From an uncultured Lactobacillus sp. (GTDB lineage: Bacteria; Bacillota; Bacilli; Lactobacillales; Lactobacillaceae), in NCBI RefSeq assembly GCF_947367085.1, contig NZ_CANBCP010000002.1, positions 1 to 64,000 on the forward strand: a stretch of 64,000 nt of DNA, in the 5' to 3' direction. Within the stretch, counting starts at the first letter, position 1. Every line of letters begins with the position of its first letter. This document shows, piece after piece, positions 18,262 to 31,194 of the stretch. The position numbers and the translations under genes are program-made. The notes beneath the pieces are model-generated. The model did not search any database. It saw only the letters and a list, made by a program, of their open reading frames with translations, and was not told the origin of the DNA.

Positions 18262-19623
18262 ATGGAAAAATTTCAAAGCGAACAATTAGATCATGAAAAA
18301 GTATTTCGTGATCCAGTACATACTTACGTACATGTTAAAGACAAAGTTATTTTTGATGTAATCAATGCCAAAGAATTTCAACGTTTAAGACGTATTAAAC
18401 AATTAGGTCCAGCAAGTTATGTTTTTGCTGGCGCAACTCATACACGTTTCGAACATAATCTAGGTGTTTATGAATTGACACGCCGCATTTGCAATATTTT
18501 TGAAGAAAAATATCCAAGCAGACAACCTGGTGATGGCTTATGGGATAAAAACGAAACATTACTTGCTGAATGTGCCGCACTTCTTCACGACATTGGTCAC
18601 GGACCTTATTCTCACACCTTTGAGCACTTATTTGACACTAATCATGAAAAAATGGGACAGCAAATTATTACTGACAAAAATACTGAGGTTAACAAGGCAT
18701 TACGTCAAGTTGGACCTAACTTTCCTGAATTAGTTGCTAGTGTCATTGCGAAAACTTATCCTAATCCTCAAGTGGTGAAATTAATTTCAAGTCAAGCAGA
18801 TGCCGACAGAATGGATTACTTATTGCGGGATGCTTATTTTACAGGCGTAACTTATGGTGCGTTTGACTTAACTAGAATCTTAGAAGTAATTCGTCCTTAC
18901 CGTGATGGGATTTGTTTCACTTACAAGGGAATCCATGCAGTTGAAGACTATATTATCAGCCGCTATCAGATGTATCAACAAGTTTACTTTCACCGGGTAA
19001 ATCGTTCAATGGAAGTCATCTTGCATCATTTATTACAGCGAGCACAAAAAATTTATCAAGAAGGTAAACTACAGGTTATACCACAACTTGCGGCCTTTTT
19101 AAAAGGTGAATGGGATTTAGATGATTACTTGCGTTTAGATGACGGCGTCATGGAAACTAACTTTTTATGGTGGACCCAATCTGGTGACCAAATCTTATCC
19201 GATCTAGCTAGCCGCTATCTATATCGCCATCCTTTAGAAAGCGTCAAAATCAATGACGAAACTAAGAATTTAATTCCTAAACTGGATAAATTAATCGAAC
19301 AGGCAGGCTTTAATCCTAAATACTACACTGATACTAATTCCGCATTTGATGAACCTTATGATGCTTATAAACCTACAGGTAAAAATGCGCATAGTCCAAT
19401 TGAAATTATGCAAGAAGATGGAACTTTAGTAGAATTATCTGAAGTCAGTCCATTAGTAAAATCATTAAATGGAACACTTCAAGGTGACGAGCGCTTCTTC
19501 TTTCCTAAAACAATGGTCAAACAAAGCAGAGAACCTCAAATCTTTGATCCAATTTATCAGGAATTTCAAAAATATATCCGCAATAATGAATTACATTATT
19601 TACGAAGACCCAACAAAAAATAA
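18262..19623 (+). CDS. HD-domain (deoxy)nucleoside triphosphate phosphohydrolase, SAMHD1/YwfO-like
   Basis: Cytoplasmic 453-residue protein with the metal-binding HD signature: FEHNLGVYELTRRI, then ALLHDIGHGPYSHTFEHLF and the later Asp in SQADADRMDYLLRDAYF. It belongs to the bacterial dNTPase-like group that includes B. subtilis YwfO and E. faecalis EF1143. Likely reaction: removal of triphosphate from dNTPs. The track's TTG at 18226 has no ribosome site; the ATG at 18262 gives the usual MEKFQSEQL start. A TATAAT lies at 18194-18199. Divergent from DUF1934-rpoE. Confidence 0.85.
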   Translation: MEKFQSEQLDHEKVFRDPVHTYVHVKDKVIFDVINAKEFQRLRRIKQLGPASYVFAGATHTRFEHNLGVYELTRRICNIFEEKYPSRQPGDGLWDKNETLLAECAALLHDIGHGPYSHTFEHLFDTNHEKMGQQIITDKNTEVNKALRQVGPNFPELVASVIAKTYPNPQVVKLISSQADADRMDYLLRDAYFTGVTYGAFDLTRILEVIRPYRDGICFTYKGIHAVEDYIISRYQMYQQVYFHRVNRSMEVILHHLLQRAQKIYQEGKLQVIPQLAAFLKGEWDLDDYLRLDDGVMETNFLWWTQSGDQILSDLASRYLYRHPLESVKINDETKNLIPKLDKLIEQAGFNPKYYTDTNSAFDEPYDAYKPTGKNAHSPIEIMQEDGTLVELSEVSPLVKSLNGTLQGDERFFFPKTMVKQSREPQIFDPIYQEFQKYIRNNELHYLRRPNKK

Positions 19624-19629
19624 AAAAAG

Positions 19630-19659
19630 ATCCTTGGTTATAAAAATACAACCAAGGAT
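19630..19659. terminator. Bidirectional terminator between HD gene and prs
   Basis: ATCCTTGGTT and AACCAAGGAT form a 10-bp stem with A7 upstream and T5 downstream, usable by both convergent genes. Confidence 0.9.
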
Positions 19660-19672
19660 TTTTTATCGGATC

Positions 19673-20653
19673 TTAGTTCTTAAACTTATTTGCTTCAAAA
19701 CGAGTATCAAATAATGGACTAACTGGCTTATGTTCTTGGATGAACTTAATAGCTTGACCCATTAATGGTCCGACAGACACTACTTCAGCCTTAGATAATT
19801 GTTTTTCTTCAGGTTGGTTAATTGAGTCGGTCAAAATTAACTTCTTAATTGGAGAAGCATTCAAACGATCAATTGCAGGTCCAGATAAAACTGCGTGAGT
19901 AGCTGAAGCATATACTTCAGTAGCACCTGCATCAATCAAAGCTTGTGAAGCTAAAGTAATCGTACCAGCGGTATCAATCATATCATCGATAATGATCGCA
20001 CGTTTACCTTTGACATCCCCGATAATGTTCATAACTTCAGCAACATTAGCTTTAGGACGACGTTTATCAACAATAGCAATTGGAGCTTTCAAAAACTCTG
20101 CTAACTTACGTGCACGAGTTACACCACCATGGTCTGGTGAAACAACAACAGCATCTTTTTCCAAATTATGGCTTAAGAAGTAATCTGCTAAAAGTGGTGC
20201 TCCCATCAAGTTATCAACTGGAATATCGAAGAAACCTTGAATTTGTGGTGCGTGTAAATCAAGTGATAATACACGATCAGCACCAGAAGTTTGAATCATA
20301 TCCGCAACTAATTTAGCTGTAATTGGTTCACGTGCGCGGGTCTTACGATCTTGACGAGCATAACCATAATATGGCATTACCACATTAACAGTGCGAGCTG
20401 AAGCACGTTTAACTGCATCAATCATGATTAGTAATTCCATTAAGTTGTCATTAACTGGCGCACTAGTTGATTGGATTAAATAAACATCTTTACCACGAAC
20501 TGATTCGTCGATATTGATTTGGATTTCTCCATCACTAAAACGTTTAACGCTGGATTTACCTAGCTTTACACCCACAGTATCAGCAATTTTTTCTGCTAAT
20601 GGCTTGTTAGAGTTGAGTGCAAAGAGTTTAATATTTTCGTCTAATTTAGACAT
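19673..20653 (-). CDS. prs: Ribose-phosphate pyrophosphokinase
   Basis: Makes PRPP from ribose-5-phosphate and ATP, feeding purine, pyrimidine and NAD synthesis as well as Xpt in this window. Class I enzyme with the catalytic flexible loop ([14 protein letters not shown]), the PRPP loop [13 protein letters not shown] and typical length (326). Strong RBS GGAGG before the ATG. Downstream of glmU but separated by a terminator. A TATAAT-like -10 lies in the gap. Confidence 0.97.
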   Translation of the reverse strand: MSKLDENIKLFALNSNKPLAEKIADTVGVKLGKSSVKRFSDGEIQINIDESVRGKDVYLIQSTSAPVNDNLMELLIMIDAVKRASARTVNVVMPYYGYARQDRKTRAREPITAKLVADMIQTSGADRVLSLDLHAPQIQGFFDIPVDNLMGAPLLADYFLSHNLEKDAVVVSPDHGGVTRARKLAEFLKAPIAIVDKRRPKANVAEVMNIIGDVKGKRAIIIDDMIDTAGTITLASQALIDAGATEVYASATHAVLSGPAIDRLNASPIKKLILTDSINQPEEKQLSKAEVVSVGPLMGQAIKFIQEHKPVSPLFDTRFEANKFKN

Positions 20654-20730
20654 AGTTTCCTCCGCAAAAAAAGCTTACATATCAACTATTATAATAGCAA
20701 AAAAATGACCAAGATGCTTAGATTTTAAAA

Positions 20731-20760
20731 AAAGAGTTGAATTTTTCAATCCAACTCTTT
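20731..20760 (-). terminator. glmU terminator
   Basis: AGAGTTG/CAACTCT stem around a 12-base loop, with T7 on the minus strand, just after the glmU stop. Confidence 0.85.
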
Positions 20761-20772
20761 AGTCAATTTATT

Positions 20773-22158
20773 TTAATCCCATTCTTTATCTTTTGATAAA
20801 GGTAACTTATGCCAGTAATCAGGTTTATTAGTTTGACGTCCTCTGGCAATAGCCATGTCGTATTTTTCAACATCTTTTGTAATAGTTGAATCAGCTGCTA
20901 CAAAGGCATGATCAGCAATGTTAACTGGGGCAATAATTGTTGCACCTGCTCCGATAAATGAGTGGTCACCCACATTAGTATGGAACTTTTTAACTCCATC
21001 ATAGTTAGAAAAGATAGTACCACAACCAATGTTAATATCTTTACCTAAAGTAGCATCTCCAACATAAGTTAAATGACCGACCTTAGTATCTTCACCAATT
21101 TCAGCCTTTTTAATTTCAACAAAGTTACCGATATGAGCACCCTTGCGGATAATAGCTTGTGGACGCAAGTGAGAATTTGGACCAATGTCGGTGTTATCAT
21201 CCATTTGAGCTTCTTGAAGAGTTGATGAAGTAATAGTTACATTGTTGCCAATCTTAGAATCAACAATTCTTGATCCGCTAGTAATGTAACATTCGCTACC
21301 AATTTCAGTCTTACCTTTAATTACGACATTGCCTTCAATAACAGTATCATTACCAATCTTAACATCGCTATCAATATATGCAGTATCTGGATCAATAAAG
21401 GAAACACCATTACACATATGAGATTCGTTAATACGTTTTTGCATAATCTTAGTAGCTTGAGCTAAAGCAATCCGGTCGTTTACTCCTAAGCTTTCGCTAA
21501 AATCAGACATTTCGTAAGCCCCAACTTTTTTGCCAGCTTTACGCATAATTTCTAAAACGTCAGTTAAATAGTATTCACCTTGAGCATTATCATTGCCAAC
21601 TTGCTTTAAGGCATCAAATAATTCTTTATTATTAAAGGCAAAAACACCAGTATTAATTTCATCAACAGCTAATTCTTGAGCATTGCCATCTTTTTGTTCA
21701 ACAATACGCAAAACATTGCCTTCATCATCACGAATAATTCTTCCATAACCAAATGGGTTAGGTGCTTTAGCTGTTAAAACAGTAGCACTATTACCATCAG
21801 TTATGTGTTTTTCAAATAAATTATTGAAAGTTTCACTAGTAAATAAAGGTGTATCACCAGTTGCAACTAAGGTGACACCATCTAAATCAGCTAATAAATC
21901 ACTAGCTGCCATTACAGCATCTCCGGTACCTAGTTGTTTTTCTTGAAAAGCAAATTCTGATTGGCCTGCTAAAACATCTTTTACCTTTTCAGCACCAGTT
22001 CCCACAACCGTAATGATCTTATCAGCATTAGTGCCTTTAGCTGCATCGACTACATGCTCTACCATAGTCTTACCACAAACCTTATGTAAGACTTTGTAAA
22101 GTTTAGATTTCATTCTGGTACCTTTACCAGCAGCTAAAATAACTACGTATTTATTCAT
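20773..22158 (-). CDS. glmU: Bifunctional GlmU: GlcN-1-P acetyltransferase / GlcNAc-1-P uridyltransferase
   Basis: Produces UDP-GlcNAc, the substrate of MurA. The N-terminal nucleotidyltransferase has the signature [20 protein letters not shown] (residues 8-27). From about 250 a left-handed beta-helix of hexapeptide repeats forms the acetyltransferase ([22 protein letters not shown]). 461 residues, normal. Behind purR by 47 bases. The purR-glmU order is conserved in Firmicutes. Confidence 0.97.
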   Translation of the reverse strand: MNKYVVILAAGKGTRMKSKLYKVLHKVCGKTMVEHVVDAAKGTNADKIITVVGTGAEKVKDVLAGQSEFAFQEKQLGTGDAVMAASDLLADLDGVTLVATGDTPLFTSETFNNLFEKHITDGNSATVLTAKAPNPFGYGRIIRDDEGNVLRIVEQKDGNAQELAVDEINTGVFAFNNKELFDALKQVGNDNAQGEYYLTDVLEIMRKAGKKVGAYEMSDFSESLGVNDRIALAQATKIMQKRINESHMCNGVSFIDPDTAYIDSDVKIGNDTVIEGNVVIKGKTEIGSECYITSGSRIVDSKIGNNVTITSSTLQEAQMDDNTDIGPNSHLRPQAIIRKGAHIGNFVEIKKAEIGEDTKVGHLTYVGDATLGKDINIGCGTIFSNYDGVKKFHTNVGDHSFIGAGATIIAPVNIADHAFVAADSTITKDVEKYDMAIARGRQTNKPDYWHKLPLSKDKEWD

Positions 22159-22205
22159 TTATGTTTGATCCCCTTTAATTTTAACTAGCTATAAGTATAG
22201 CATTT

Positions 22206-23036
22206 TTAAAAACGATCGAAATCAGTCTGCTCTAAAAAGTTACCTGGTTCTACTTTGATCAACTTTTTATTTCGATCCACTTCAGTAATTTTAATCAAAG
22301 ACTGGTAGTCATCAACTACTTTTTGAGAAGCGTATTTAGTTTCACACAGAACGCTCATACCTACTACATGGCAGTCAAACTCATTAACTAATTCTTCCAT
22401 ACCAGTCAACGTGCCGCCGCCTTTCATAAAGTCGTCAACAATTAAGACATTTGAACCGCTTGGCAAGCTTCTTTTAGCTAATTCCATTTTTTCAACGCGA
22501 TCACTTGAAGAAGCAACATAATTAACTGAAATAGTAGCACCTTCTGTAATTTTAGGGCGTCTTCTAACTAATACAAATGGAACATTCAAAAAACGGCTTA
22601 CAGCTTGAGCAATCGCAATCCCTTTAGTTTCAACAGTCATCACATAGTCAACATTGCTATAGGCATATTTAGTTGCAATTAATTGTCCAATTTGACGCAA
22701 ATCCTGTGGTGAACCCAAAATATCTGATAAATAAACAAAATTTCCTGGCAAAATTCGATCAGGTTCTTCAATACGATCAGCAAGTTCATGCAAATATTCA
22801 CTAGCTTGTTTTTTACCGACAAAAGGAATATAACGTACTCCACCGGCAGCTCCAGCAACTGTTTCTAAGATACCATCTTGGTTGCTAGCTAAAGTATGCT
22901 TCAATATTGCAAGATCTTCAGAAATTGAAGACTTAGCTGCATCATAGCGCTCAGCAAAAAAAGGCAGCGCAATTAACGTATGCGGTCTTGCCAATAAATA
23001 CTTCACCATATCAACTAATCGTTCTGAACGTTTCAT
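22206..23036 (-). CDS. purR: Purine operon regulator PurR (Gram-positive type)
   Basis: N-terminal winged helix (to about 72) plus a phosphoribosyltransferase-fold sensor with the PRPP motif NVLIVDDFMKGGGTL. Unlike E. coli PurR it is not a LacI protein; it responds to PRPP and controls purine genes. 276 residues, ATG at 23036 with AGGAAGG upstream. It follows veg, separated by a terminator, and precedes glmU. Confidence 0.96.
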   Translation of the reverse strand: MKRSERLVDMVKYLLARPHTLIALPFFAERYDAAKSSISEDLAILKHTLASNQDGILETVAGAAGGVRYIPFVGKKQASEYLHELADRIEEPDRILPGNFVYLSDILGSPQDLRQIGQLIATKYAYSNVDYVMTVETKGIAIAQAVSRFLNVPFVLVRRRPKITEGATISVNYVASSSDRVEKMELAKRSLPSGSNVLIVDDFMKGGGTLTGMEELVNEFDCHVVGMSVLCETKYASQKVVDDYQSLIKITEVDRNKKLIKVEPGNFLEQTDFDRF

Positions 23037-23094
23037 GAATTTTACCTTCCTAAGTTTGTATTTCCAAAAATTAATAATACTCTATAAACAAAAA

Positions 23095-23128
23095 AATCAC
23101 TAGCATTTTTTATCAAAGACTAGTGATT
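23095..23128 (-). terminator. veg terminator
   Basis: AATCACTAG/CTAGTGATT stem followed by a T-rich tail on the minus strand, between veg and purR. Confidence 0.88.
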
Positions 23129-23153
23129 GTTCGGAATTTTATTAAGTTTTTAT

Positions 23154-23393
23154 CTACATTTCATCAAACTCAAGTTCAATGTTCTTAGTTAAAAGATCTG
23201 TGTAACTGTAAGATACTCTCTCAAAATTATTTTGATCTTGATCTAAATCAACTACAAATACTGCTCGATAAGTCTTAGTTAACACACCTTTTCTACGCGT
23301 AACTTTCTTGCGACCTGCTTGAGCTACTACTACTAAACTCTCACCCAAGTGAGAGTCCAAATTCTGCTTAATTGCCGTTAAACTCATTGGCAC
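23154..23393 (-). CDS. veg: Veg protein
   Basis: 79-residue conserved Firmicute protein. In B. subtilis Veg is highly expressed and linked to biofilm formation. The small beta-barrel pattern (LGESLVVVAQAGRKKVTRRKGVLTKTYRAVFVV) is typical. The start is a GTG with AAAGGAGTGA 6 bases upstream. It has its usual place next to ksgA and purR. Confidence 0.93.
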   Translation of the reverse strand: MPMSLTAIKQNLDSHLGESLVVVAQAGRKKVTRRKGVLTKTYRAVFVVDLDQDQNNFERVSYSYTDLLTKNIELEFDEM

Positions 23394-23457
23394 TGGACGT
23401 CACTCCTTTATGTATGAAACATATTCTATCACAAATTCTATATATTATCAAGGATAG

Positions 23458-24348
23458 CTATGCTTGACGGCTAGCTAGAGCTTTAGAGAGGGCAATAAAT
23501 TGATCTAGTGTCAGCTCTTCGGGACGAACTCTTAAATCTAACCCAAGATCAGTAATTAATTTTTCACGTTCATCTTTATCAGCAATAAAAGTCTTTAAGT
23601 TGTTAGACAAGGTCTTTCTGCGCTGAGCAAAAGCAATTTTTACTACATGATCAAAATACTTGTAATCAGAAATATCTGGTTTTTGAACTAAAGGACTGAG
23701 TACAACTACCGCAGAATCAACTTTAGGCCTTGGCATAAAAGAAGTGCTTTTAACATCTAAGGCATATTTCACATGCATTCTAGATTGTACAGCTAGTGTT
23801 AATGGGCCATAGGCCTTAGTTTTAGGAGCAGCAGTTAAACGTTCAGCCACTTCTTTTTGCATCATTAAAGTCAAACTAACAAAGTTTAAATCGCTTTTAA
23901 TTAGATCAAAAATAATTGGGGTAGTAATGTAATATGGTAAGTTGGCTACAATCTTAATTGGCTTATTTAAGTCCAAAAAACCTGCTGTATCTTTTTCAAA
24001 ATCAGCTTTTAAAACATCCTTCATTACCAACTTAAAGCGTTGATCTAACTCTTGACCTTCAATAGTTTGTGGTAATTCATTATGCAAAATTTCAGGCAAA
24101 TCTTGATCTACTTCATAAGCCAAAACTTTAGCACCAGCTAATAATAATTGCTCAGTTAAAGAACCAATGCCCGGACCAATTTCAATTACTTGATCATTTT
24201 TGGTAATATCAGCAGCTTTCACAATTCCTTTAATTGCATCAAGATCTACTAAAAAATTTTGTCCCAAATTCTTTTTAGCATGCATAAAATAGCGATTAAT
24301 AATTGCCTGAGTTCTAACAGGTGTACCAATTGCAATATTATTGGACAT
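23458..24348 (-). CDS. ksgA: 16S rRNA dimethyladenosine transferase
   Basis: Dimethylates two adjacent adenosines in the 3' helix 45 of 16S rRNA; loss gives kasugamycin resistance. Rossmann methyltransferase with the SAM motif [16 protein letters not shown] and catalytic [10 protein letters not shown]. The track start is 13 codons too long. The ATG at 24348, with AAGGAGG upstream, gives [14 protein letters not shown] and 296 residues. It overlaps the end of rnmV by 11 bases, indicating translational coupling. Confidence 0.96.
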   Translation of the reverse strand: MSNNIAIGTPVRTQAIINRYFMHAKKNLGQNFLVDLDAIKGIVKAADITKNDQVIEIGPGIGSLTEQLLLAGAKVLAYEVDQDLPEILHNELPQTIEGQELDQRFKLVMKDVLKADFEKDTAGFLDLNKPIKIVANLPYYITTPIIFDLIKSDLNFVSLTLMMQKEVAERLTAAPKTKAYGPLTLAVQSRMHVKYALDVKSTSFMPRPKVDSAVVVLSPLVQKPDISDYKYFDHVVKIAFAQRRKTLSNNLKTFIADKDEREKLITDLGLDLRVRPEELTLDQFIALSKALASRQA

Positions 24349-24898
24349 GACTGACAGCCTCCTTAAGTTGCTCATAACTAATGCCAAACATGTTTAAACG
24401 TCGCAAAAACTGCTTAGCATTGCCGTAACCAATTCCCAACTCGATTCCAACTTTTTCTCGTAAGATTCTTGCATCAGGTCCCATTCCTAGGCCTAAAGCA
24501 AAATACTGCTCACGGCTAATTTCCTGACCGGTATTTTTTACTTGATGTAGATCAGCTAAAGCTCGCTCTAGTGCCTCTTTAGACGCATGCTCAACACCTA
24601 AGCTATTGCCACGTTTAGTTGGCTCGCCTTCTTTACGAGTTATGAATGCTTGCTTAGCATTTGGGACAACACGACTAACAAGTTTTCGAATTCTTTCTCC
24701 ATTATAGTCAGGATCGGTAAAAATAATAATTTCACGGCTTTGAGAAAGCTTAGCTATTTGAACTAAAGTTTGTTCAGATACTTCTGAGCCATTAGTTTCA
24801 ATTGTTTCAATGCCAGGGAAAAATTGTTTCAAACGCTTAGTATCATCACGTCCTTCGACAACTACTACGGCATTAAAATGTTTATTATTTGATTCCAT
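24338..24898 (-). CDS. rnmV: Ribonuclease M5
   Basis: Matures 5S rRNA precursors. A Toprim domain at the N-terminus shows the catalytic Glu ([12 protein letters not shown]) and the [10 protein letters not shown] motif, with a DUF4093-type C-terminal region. 186 residues. Overlaps tatD by 14 bases and ksgA by 11, forming a tight rRNA-maturation cassette. Confidence 0.95.
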   Translation of the reverse strand: MESNNKHFNAVVVVEGRDDTKRLKQFFPGIETIETNGSEVSEQTLVQIAKLSQSREIIIFTDPDYNGERIRKLVSRVVPNAKQAFITRKEGEPTKRGNSLGVEHASKEALERALADLHQVKNTGQEISREQYFALGLGMGPDARILREKVGIELGIGYGNAKQFLRRLNMFGISYEQLKEAVSHVQ

Positions 24899-25654
24899 AT
24901 ATTCTCATCGCGTTTTCATAAGTATGTTGGGCAACTTGCTCAACACTGGTATTTCTTAAATTAGCAATTGCTTGAGCTACATAACGTACATAACCCGTTT
25001 CATTTTGCCGGCCTCGATAAGGCTTAGGTGTTAAATAAGGAGCATCAGTTTCAATTAACATCCTATCCCAAGGTACGACCTTGGCAGATGCATGCACATC
25101 GACTGCTTTAGTAAAAGAAACAACCCCCGAAAATGATACCATCATCCCTAAATCAAGAAACTTTTTAAGCCACTGAGGATCACCATTAAAATTATGGATT
25201 ATTCCACCATATTCTCCTACATGACTATCTTTTAAAACTTGATAAGTATCTTCAAAGGCATCGCGAGTATGAATATTGACTGGCATCTTTAATTCATGGG
25301 CAATATCTAATTGCTCAGCAAAAACTTTCCTTTGAATATCTCTTGGTGACTCATCCCAATAATAATCAAGACCAATTTCGCCTAAAGCAACACATTTATC
25401 AACTTGCAATTGTTCAATTAGCTTATCTTGAGCCTTTTGATCAAAATCTTTAGCAACATCAGGGCAGTAGCCGACAATTGCATACAAATTATCAAAACGT
25501 TGGCTCAAATCAATTGCTCGCTCATTAAATTCTGGATCTTGTCCAGCTACAGCTGCCTTAGTTACACACAAGCTTTTTGCTCTTTGCAGATAAAATTCTT
25601 CTTTTCCTCTAAAGGGCTCATCATTCAAATGAGTATGTGAATCAAAGATTTCCA

Positions 25655-25655
<1 letters not shown>
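24885..25655 (-). CDS. tatD: TatD-family metal-dependent DNase
   Basis: Amidohydrolase-fold hydrolase with metal ligands in DSHTHLND, GEIGLDYYW, NIHTRDA, IIHNFNG and ETDAPYL. 256 residues. Family members act as 3'-5' DNases. Start ATG overlaps the metG stop (TAATG). Confidence 0.94.
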
Positions 25656-27673
<2,018 letters not shown>

Positions 27674-27707
27674 TCATAGCATTCCAGTAAGCAAAGGTGG
27701 ACAAAAA

Positions 27708-27730
27708 AGAGAATCTTTAAGTGATTCTCT
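27708..27730 (-). terminator. Terminator after the truncated MgtA gene
   Basis: AGAGAATC/GATTCTCT stem and a T6 run on the minus strand, closing the M-box transcript before metG. Confidence 0.85.
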
Positions 27731-27752
27731 TTCTAAATTCAAATTATTCTAG

Positions 27753-28775
27753 TTAGTTCTTCGCGGCTTCAAATAATCTTTTCATTGGCGCTCGCATTAA
27801 AGTTCCTTTAACGACGTTATTAGTAACCTTGCTTGACAAAATTTCAGGTACTACTCCAATTGTAGCAGCTAAAGCAAAAATGATCGCATTAATTATGCTA
27901 CCTTTGGTCACGTCACTGACTAACAAGACAAATGGTAAGATCACAATACTTGTAGTCAGAAGAATTTTGATAATATCTTTAATGCCAATATCAAGCACTG
28001 CTTGTCCAATTTCATTTTTTGAAACATCTTGAGCTAATCTACCAAAGACACTATGGTTGCCACGTGCAAAGACAACACCTACTCCACTACCTGATACTAC
28101 ACTAGTGCCTTGAAAAGCAATGTTAGGATAATCCAAATAATGATTGTCCATTTGAGCAGCTGGCTTTTTTACTGCATCTTTACTAACTGGTTTATTTTGA
28201 CCAGTCAAAGAACTTGCAGAGCAATATAATTCATTGGTTTCAATTAAGCGCATATCAGCCGGAACAATGTCACCAGCTTCAAGATAAACCAAGTCACCAT
28301 TGACTAAATTTTTAGCTGATAAAATTTGTTTTTCATCATCACGACGAACAGTAATTTTATGAGTACTACGATCTAATAAAGTTTCAATTTCACTATTAGT
28401 ATGCATATTTTGAATAAAGTTAATCAATGAAGCAAGTAATGCAACGGTGAAAGTAATTGCGGTAATGCTTAAATCTTTTTGGGAACTTACACAAAGGTAA
28501 TTAGTGAAAAAAGAAACTACTGAAATTGCAAGTAATACAAAAATAAATGGTGTCAAAAATGATTCAATTAATAAGTGAATCGTTTGATTGCCTTTTTTGG
28601 TAGTGATTTCGTTTTTACCATAAGCTTGTAATCTTTGGCAAGCTTCCTTACTTGGTAAACCACTAGTTGAAGTTTTAAGGCGTTGCAATGTGGCGAATTT
28701 TTCTTCTTGCGCAATTCGACAAACTAACTTCATGTCTGCAGTTAATTTTTTGTCGGAGTTGGTAAATCTGAGCAT
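27753..28775 (-). pseudogene. N-terminal half of a MgtA-type Mg2+ P-type ATPase
   Basis: 340 residues matching only the N-terminal part of MgtA-like ATPases: cation ATPase N-domain, membrane segments 1-2, the actuator domain and segments 3-4 (ending near IGVVPEILSSK). The phosphorylation domain (DKTGT) and the nucleotide-binding domain are absent; the protein stops right after segment 4. The actuator TGE motif is TGQ (191-193), which would block dephosphorylation even in a complete pump. The track's 36 extra N-terminal residues come from the riboswitch terminator. The real ATG (28775) has AAAGGATG upstream. The ORF is otherwise open, with intact promoter, M-box and terminators. It may be a decaying pump or a repurposed membrane protein. 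Confidence 0.82.
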
Positions 28776-28812
28776 TTTCAACATCCTTTCATAAAAAACT
28801 AGCAAACAAACG

Positions 28813-28847
28813 AAAAAGACCGATGCAAAAACTGCATCGGTCTTTTT
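28813..28847 (-). terminator. M-box expression-platform terminator
   Basis: Perfect 15-bp stem (AAAAAGACCGATGCA and its complement) with a 5-base loop and T5 at the end, 38 bases before the ATG of the MgtA fragment. Mg2+ binding to the M-box should favour it. Confidence 0.92.
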
Positions 28848-28861
28848 AAGCGATCTTATAT

Positions 28862-29023
28862 ACTCGTCGTTCAGTTTTAACACTACGTGACGTAAGGTTA
28901 TAAAAATATAACTAGCTGGCTGGGGAGGGCCTTATATCGACGATCCCTGTTTGACCCGTTGGCATCTCTGGATGTTGCTGGGCGACAGCATGTGTTCACG
29001 TAGGAGTCTCACCTAACAGTTTA
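28862..29023 (-). ncRNA. M-box (ykoK) Mg2+ riboswitch
   Basis: Minus strand carries the conserved M-box blocks in order: GTTAGGTGAGACTCCTA, then TGCTGTCGCCCAGCAA, GATGCCAACGGGTCAA, GGATCGTCGATATAAGG. The spacing fits ykoK/mgtE leaders. It fills the 315-base gap 28776-29090 together with its promoter and terminator. Outer boundaries are approximate because the closing P1 helix was not resolved. Confidence 0.93.
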
Positions 29024-29052
29024 TTTGCTTTACTTATTTAATTTCTATAATT

Positions 29053-29081
29053 ACTTTAAAGAGATTTTTCAAATTAGTCAA
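29053..29081 (-). promoter_or_regulatory. Promoter of the M-box transcript
   Basis: TTGACT (29076-29081) and TAAAGT (29053-29058) with a 17-base spacer; start expected near 29046, just ahead of the aptamer. Confidence 0.72.
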
Positions 29082-29090
29082 GCACTTAAT

Positions 29091-29684
29091 TTAATTTTTT
29101 ATCTTCCAATGTTGATACCAGCTAAATGCCGCTGTTGCAATGACCGCAATCACTATCCCCCATACCAAATTAACACTTTGTGGGTGGTTGATTTTTTGCA
29201 TTTGTTCTTGCGTCAATGTGTTTTTATCACCCGGAAAACTATATTTTTGATCTACTAATGTTGTGCAAGCATTAATTACTAAAGCAATACCTTTATTGAA
29301 AGTACTACTTTTACTGCTTCTAAGATCCTTTCCTGCATAACGAATAATATTCGATATTTGCGTTTGAGATAAAACTTTTTCTAAACTTTTACCTACTAGA
29401 ATCTGCACATTCTTGCGATCATTTTTACTATGTCCTGTTGCGATAATAACTTGTTTAGCTTTAGGCTTTATTTCTTTGATTTGATCATCATTTTTAACAG
29501 AAACCAAAATAATTTGCGGCTTTGCTTTAGTTTTACGATAGTAATTATTCTTAGTTTCAACTAATTGGCGCGTAGCATCATTATAGAAATTCAATGGATC
29601 TTTGACACTTGAACTTCCCATAGCCATTAAAAGTAACATTAAGGGTAAGAAAAACAGGCAAAATACTTTATTCTTCATTTGCAT
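29091..29684 (-). CDS. TPM-domain (YgcG-like) membrane-anchored protein
   Basis: 197 residues. An N-terminal hydrophobic segment ([16 protein letters not shown]) and a C-terminal one ([19 protein letters not shown]) enclose an extracytoplasmic domain. That domain has the alternating pattern of TPM/YgcG proteins ([35 protein letters not shown]). Function of this family in lactobacilli is unclear. Its start overlaps the end of comEB by 17 bases, suggesting coupling. No terminator was seen after it. Confidence 0.6.
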   Translation of the reverse strand: MQMKNKVFCLFFLPLMLLLMAMGSSSVKDPLNFYNDATRQLVETKNNYYRKTKAKPQIILVSVKNDDQIKEIKPKAKQVIIATGHSKNDRKNVQILVGKSLEKVLSQTQISNIIRYAGKDLRSSKSSTFNKGIALVINACTTLVDQKYSFPGDKNTLTQEQMQKINHPQSVNLVWGIVIAVIATAAFSWYQHWKIKN

Positions 29685-30162
29685 CTTCAGCCTTTTTCAA
29701 ATGATCTTCTAGACTTTGCACATATTTACGCTCTAAGCGCACCTGTTCGATCGCTACGCCTTTTTCACGCAATAATTTTAAAGCTAGAGGATTGTCATGG
29801 TAATCATAATAATAATTAATCTTCTTAATATCCGCTTGCACCAGGCACTTACTACAGTTAAAACATGGAAAATAGGTTACATAAATTTCTGTATCTTCAG
29901 TCGAAATACCATTTTTGGCACACTGAATAAGAGCGTTCATTTCTGAATGAATAGTGCGCACGCAATGACCATCAACCATTAAATGACCAACATCATCACA
30001 ATGTGGTTGACCAGAAACACTGCCGTTATACCCTGTTGCAATCATCCGGTCATCTTTGACTAAGACGCTACCTACCAAAGCCCGATCACAAGTTGAACGT
30101 TGCGAAATGACTAAAGCCTGCATCATAAAGTATTGTTTCCAAGGAATTCTATCGCGTGACAT
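29668..30162 (-). CDS. comEB: ComE operon protein 2 / deoxycytidylate deaminase
   Basis: Zn-dependent deaminase turning dCMP into dUMP for dTMP synthesis. The Zn and catalytic motif [11 protein letters not shown] and the PCFNCSKC pair are intact; an additional His/Cys-bearing insert [14 protein letters not shown] is typical of dCMP deaminases. 164 residues. It lies 9 bases after trpS on the same strand. Confidence 0.93.
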   Translation of the reverse strand: MSRDRIPWKQYFMMQALVISQRSTCDRALVGSVLVKDDRMIATGYNGSVSGQPHCDDVGHLMVDGHCVRTIHSEMNALIQCAKNGISTEDTEIYVTYFPCFNCSKCLVQADIKKINYYYDYHDNPLALKLLREKGVAIEQVRLERKYVQSLEDHLKKAEDANEE

Positions 30163-30171
30163 GATAAACCT

Positions 30172-31194
30172 CTATTTACGATCAAAATAATTTAAACCAA
30201 TAGCATCTCGAACTTCATTTAAAGTCTTATTAGCAACTTCATTTGCTTTCTTAGAGCCTTCGATCAACATTTCATAAACACTATCAGGATCTTGAGCAAA
30301 TTGCTGACGACGTTGTCTAATTGGGGCTAATTCGTCTTCTAATACCTCATTAAGGTATTTTTTAATCTTAACATCCCCTAAACCGCCTTTTTGGTACTGC
30401 TCTTTTAAATCAGCAACTTTTTCTTTATCTGGGGCAAAAACATCAAGATAAGTAAAAACAGTATTGCCTTCAACTTGACCTGGATCTTCAACGTGGATAT
30501 GGTTTGGATCAGTATACATTGACATAACTTTCTTATGAACTGTTTTAGCATCGTCAGATAAGTAGATGGCATTACCTAAAGATTTTGACATCTTAGCATT
30601 TCCATCTAAACCAGGAAGTCTGCCTTGGCCTTTTGGCGGGAAATAGCCTTTTGGCTCAACTAAAACATCACAATTATAAACACGATTAAAAGTCCGCACA
30701 ATTTCACGAGTTTGCTCAAGCATCGGCTCTTGGTCATCTCCTACAGGAATTACAGTGGCCTTGAATGCCGTAATATCCGCAGCTTGAGAGACTGGATAGT
30801 TCAAAAATCCTACAGGAATTGAATCTTTAAAGTTCTTTTGCTTAATTTCAGTTTTAACAGTTGGGTTTCTTTCAAGACGAGCAACAGTTACTAAATCCAT
30901 GTAATAAGCAGTCAATTCAAACAAAGCGGGAATTTGCGATTGAACATAAATGGTGGATTTTTGAGGATCCAATCCCACAGCTAAATAGTCAAGTGCTACT
31001 TCAATTAAACTATTTCTTATTTTTTCAGGATCACGTGCGTTATCAGTCAAAGCTTGCGTATCTGCAATCATGATATATGGATCATATTTACCCTCATTTT
31101 GAAGCTTAACGCGGTTTTTTAATGAGCCAATGTAGTGACCAATATGAAGTTTTCCAGTTGGACGATCACCAGTTAATAATATTTCTTTTGCCAT
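30172..31194 (-). CDS. trpS: Tryptophanyl-tRNA synthetase
   Basis: Class I synthetase with HIGH motif in [12 protein letters not shown] and the KMSKS motif in [11 protein letters not shown]. 340 residues, normal. RBS AAGGAG. No T-box is visible upstream. First gene of trpS-comEB-TPM protein. Confidence 0.97.
   Translation of the reverse strand: MAKEILLTGDRPTGKLHIGHYIGSLKNRVKLQNEGKYDPYIMIADTQALTDNARDPEKIRNSLIEVALDYLAVGLDPQKSTIYVQSQIPALFELTAYYMDLVTVARLERNPTVKTEIKQKNFKDSIPVGFLNYPVSQAADITAFKATVIPVGDDQEPMLEQTREIVRTFNRVYNCDVLVEPKGYFPPKGQGRLPGLDGNAKMSKSLGNAIYLSDDAKTVHKKVMSMYTDPNHIHVEDPGQVEGNTVFTYLDVFAPDKEKVADLKEQYQKGGLGDVKIKKYLNEVLEDELAPIRQRRQQFAQDPDSVYEMLIEGSKKANEVANKTLNEVRDAIGLNYFDRK

Noticed and set aside
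29025-29258. Plus-strand ORF of 77 residues
   Set aside because: Shadow of the M-box promoter region and of the TPM-like gene on the other strand; no ribosome site or family resemblance.
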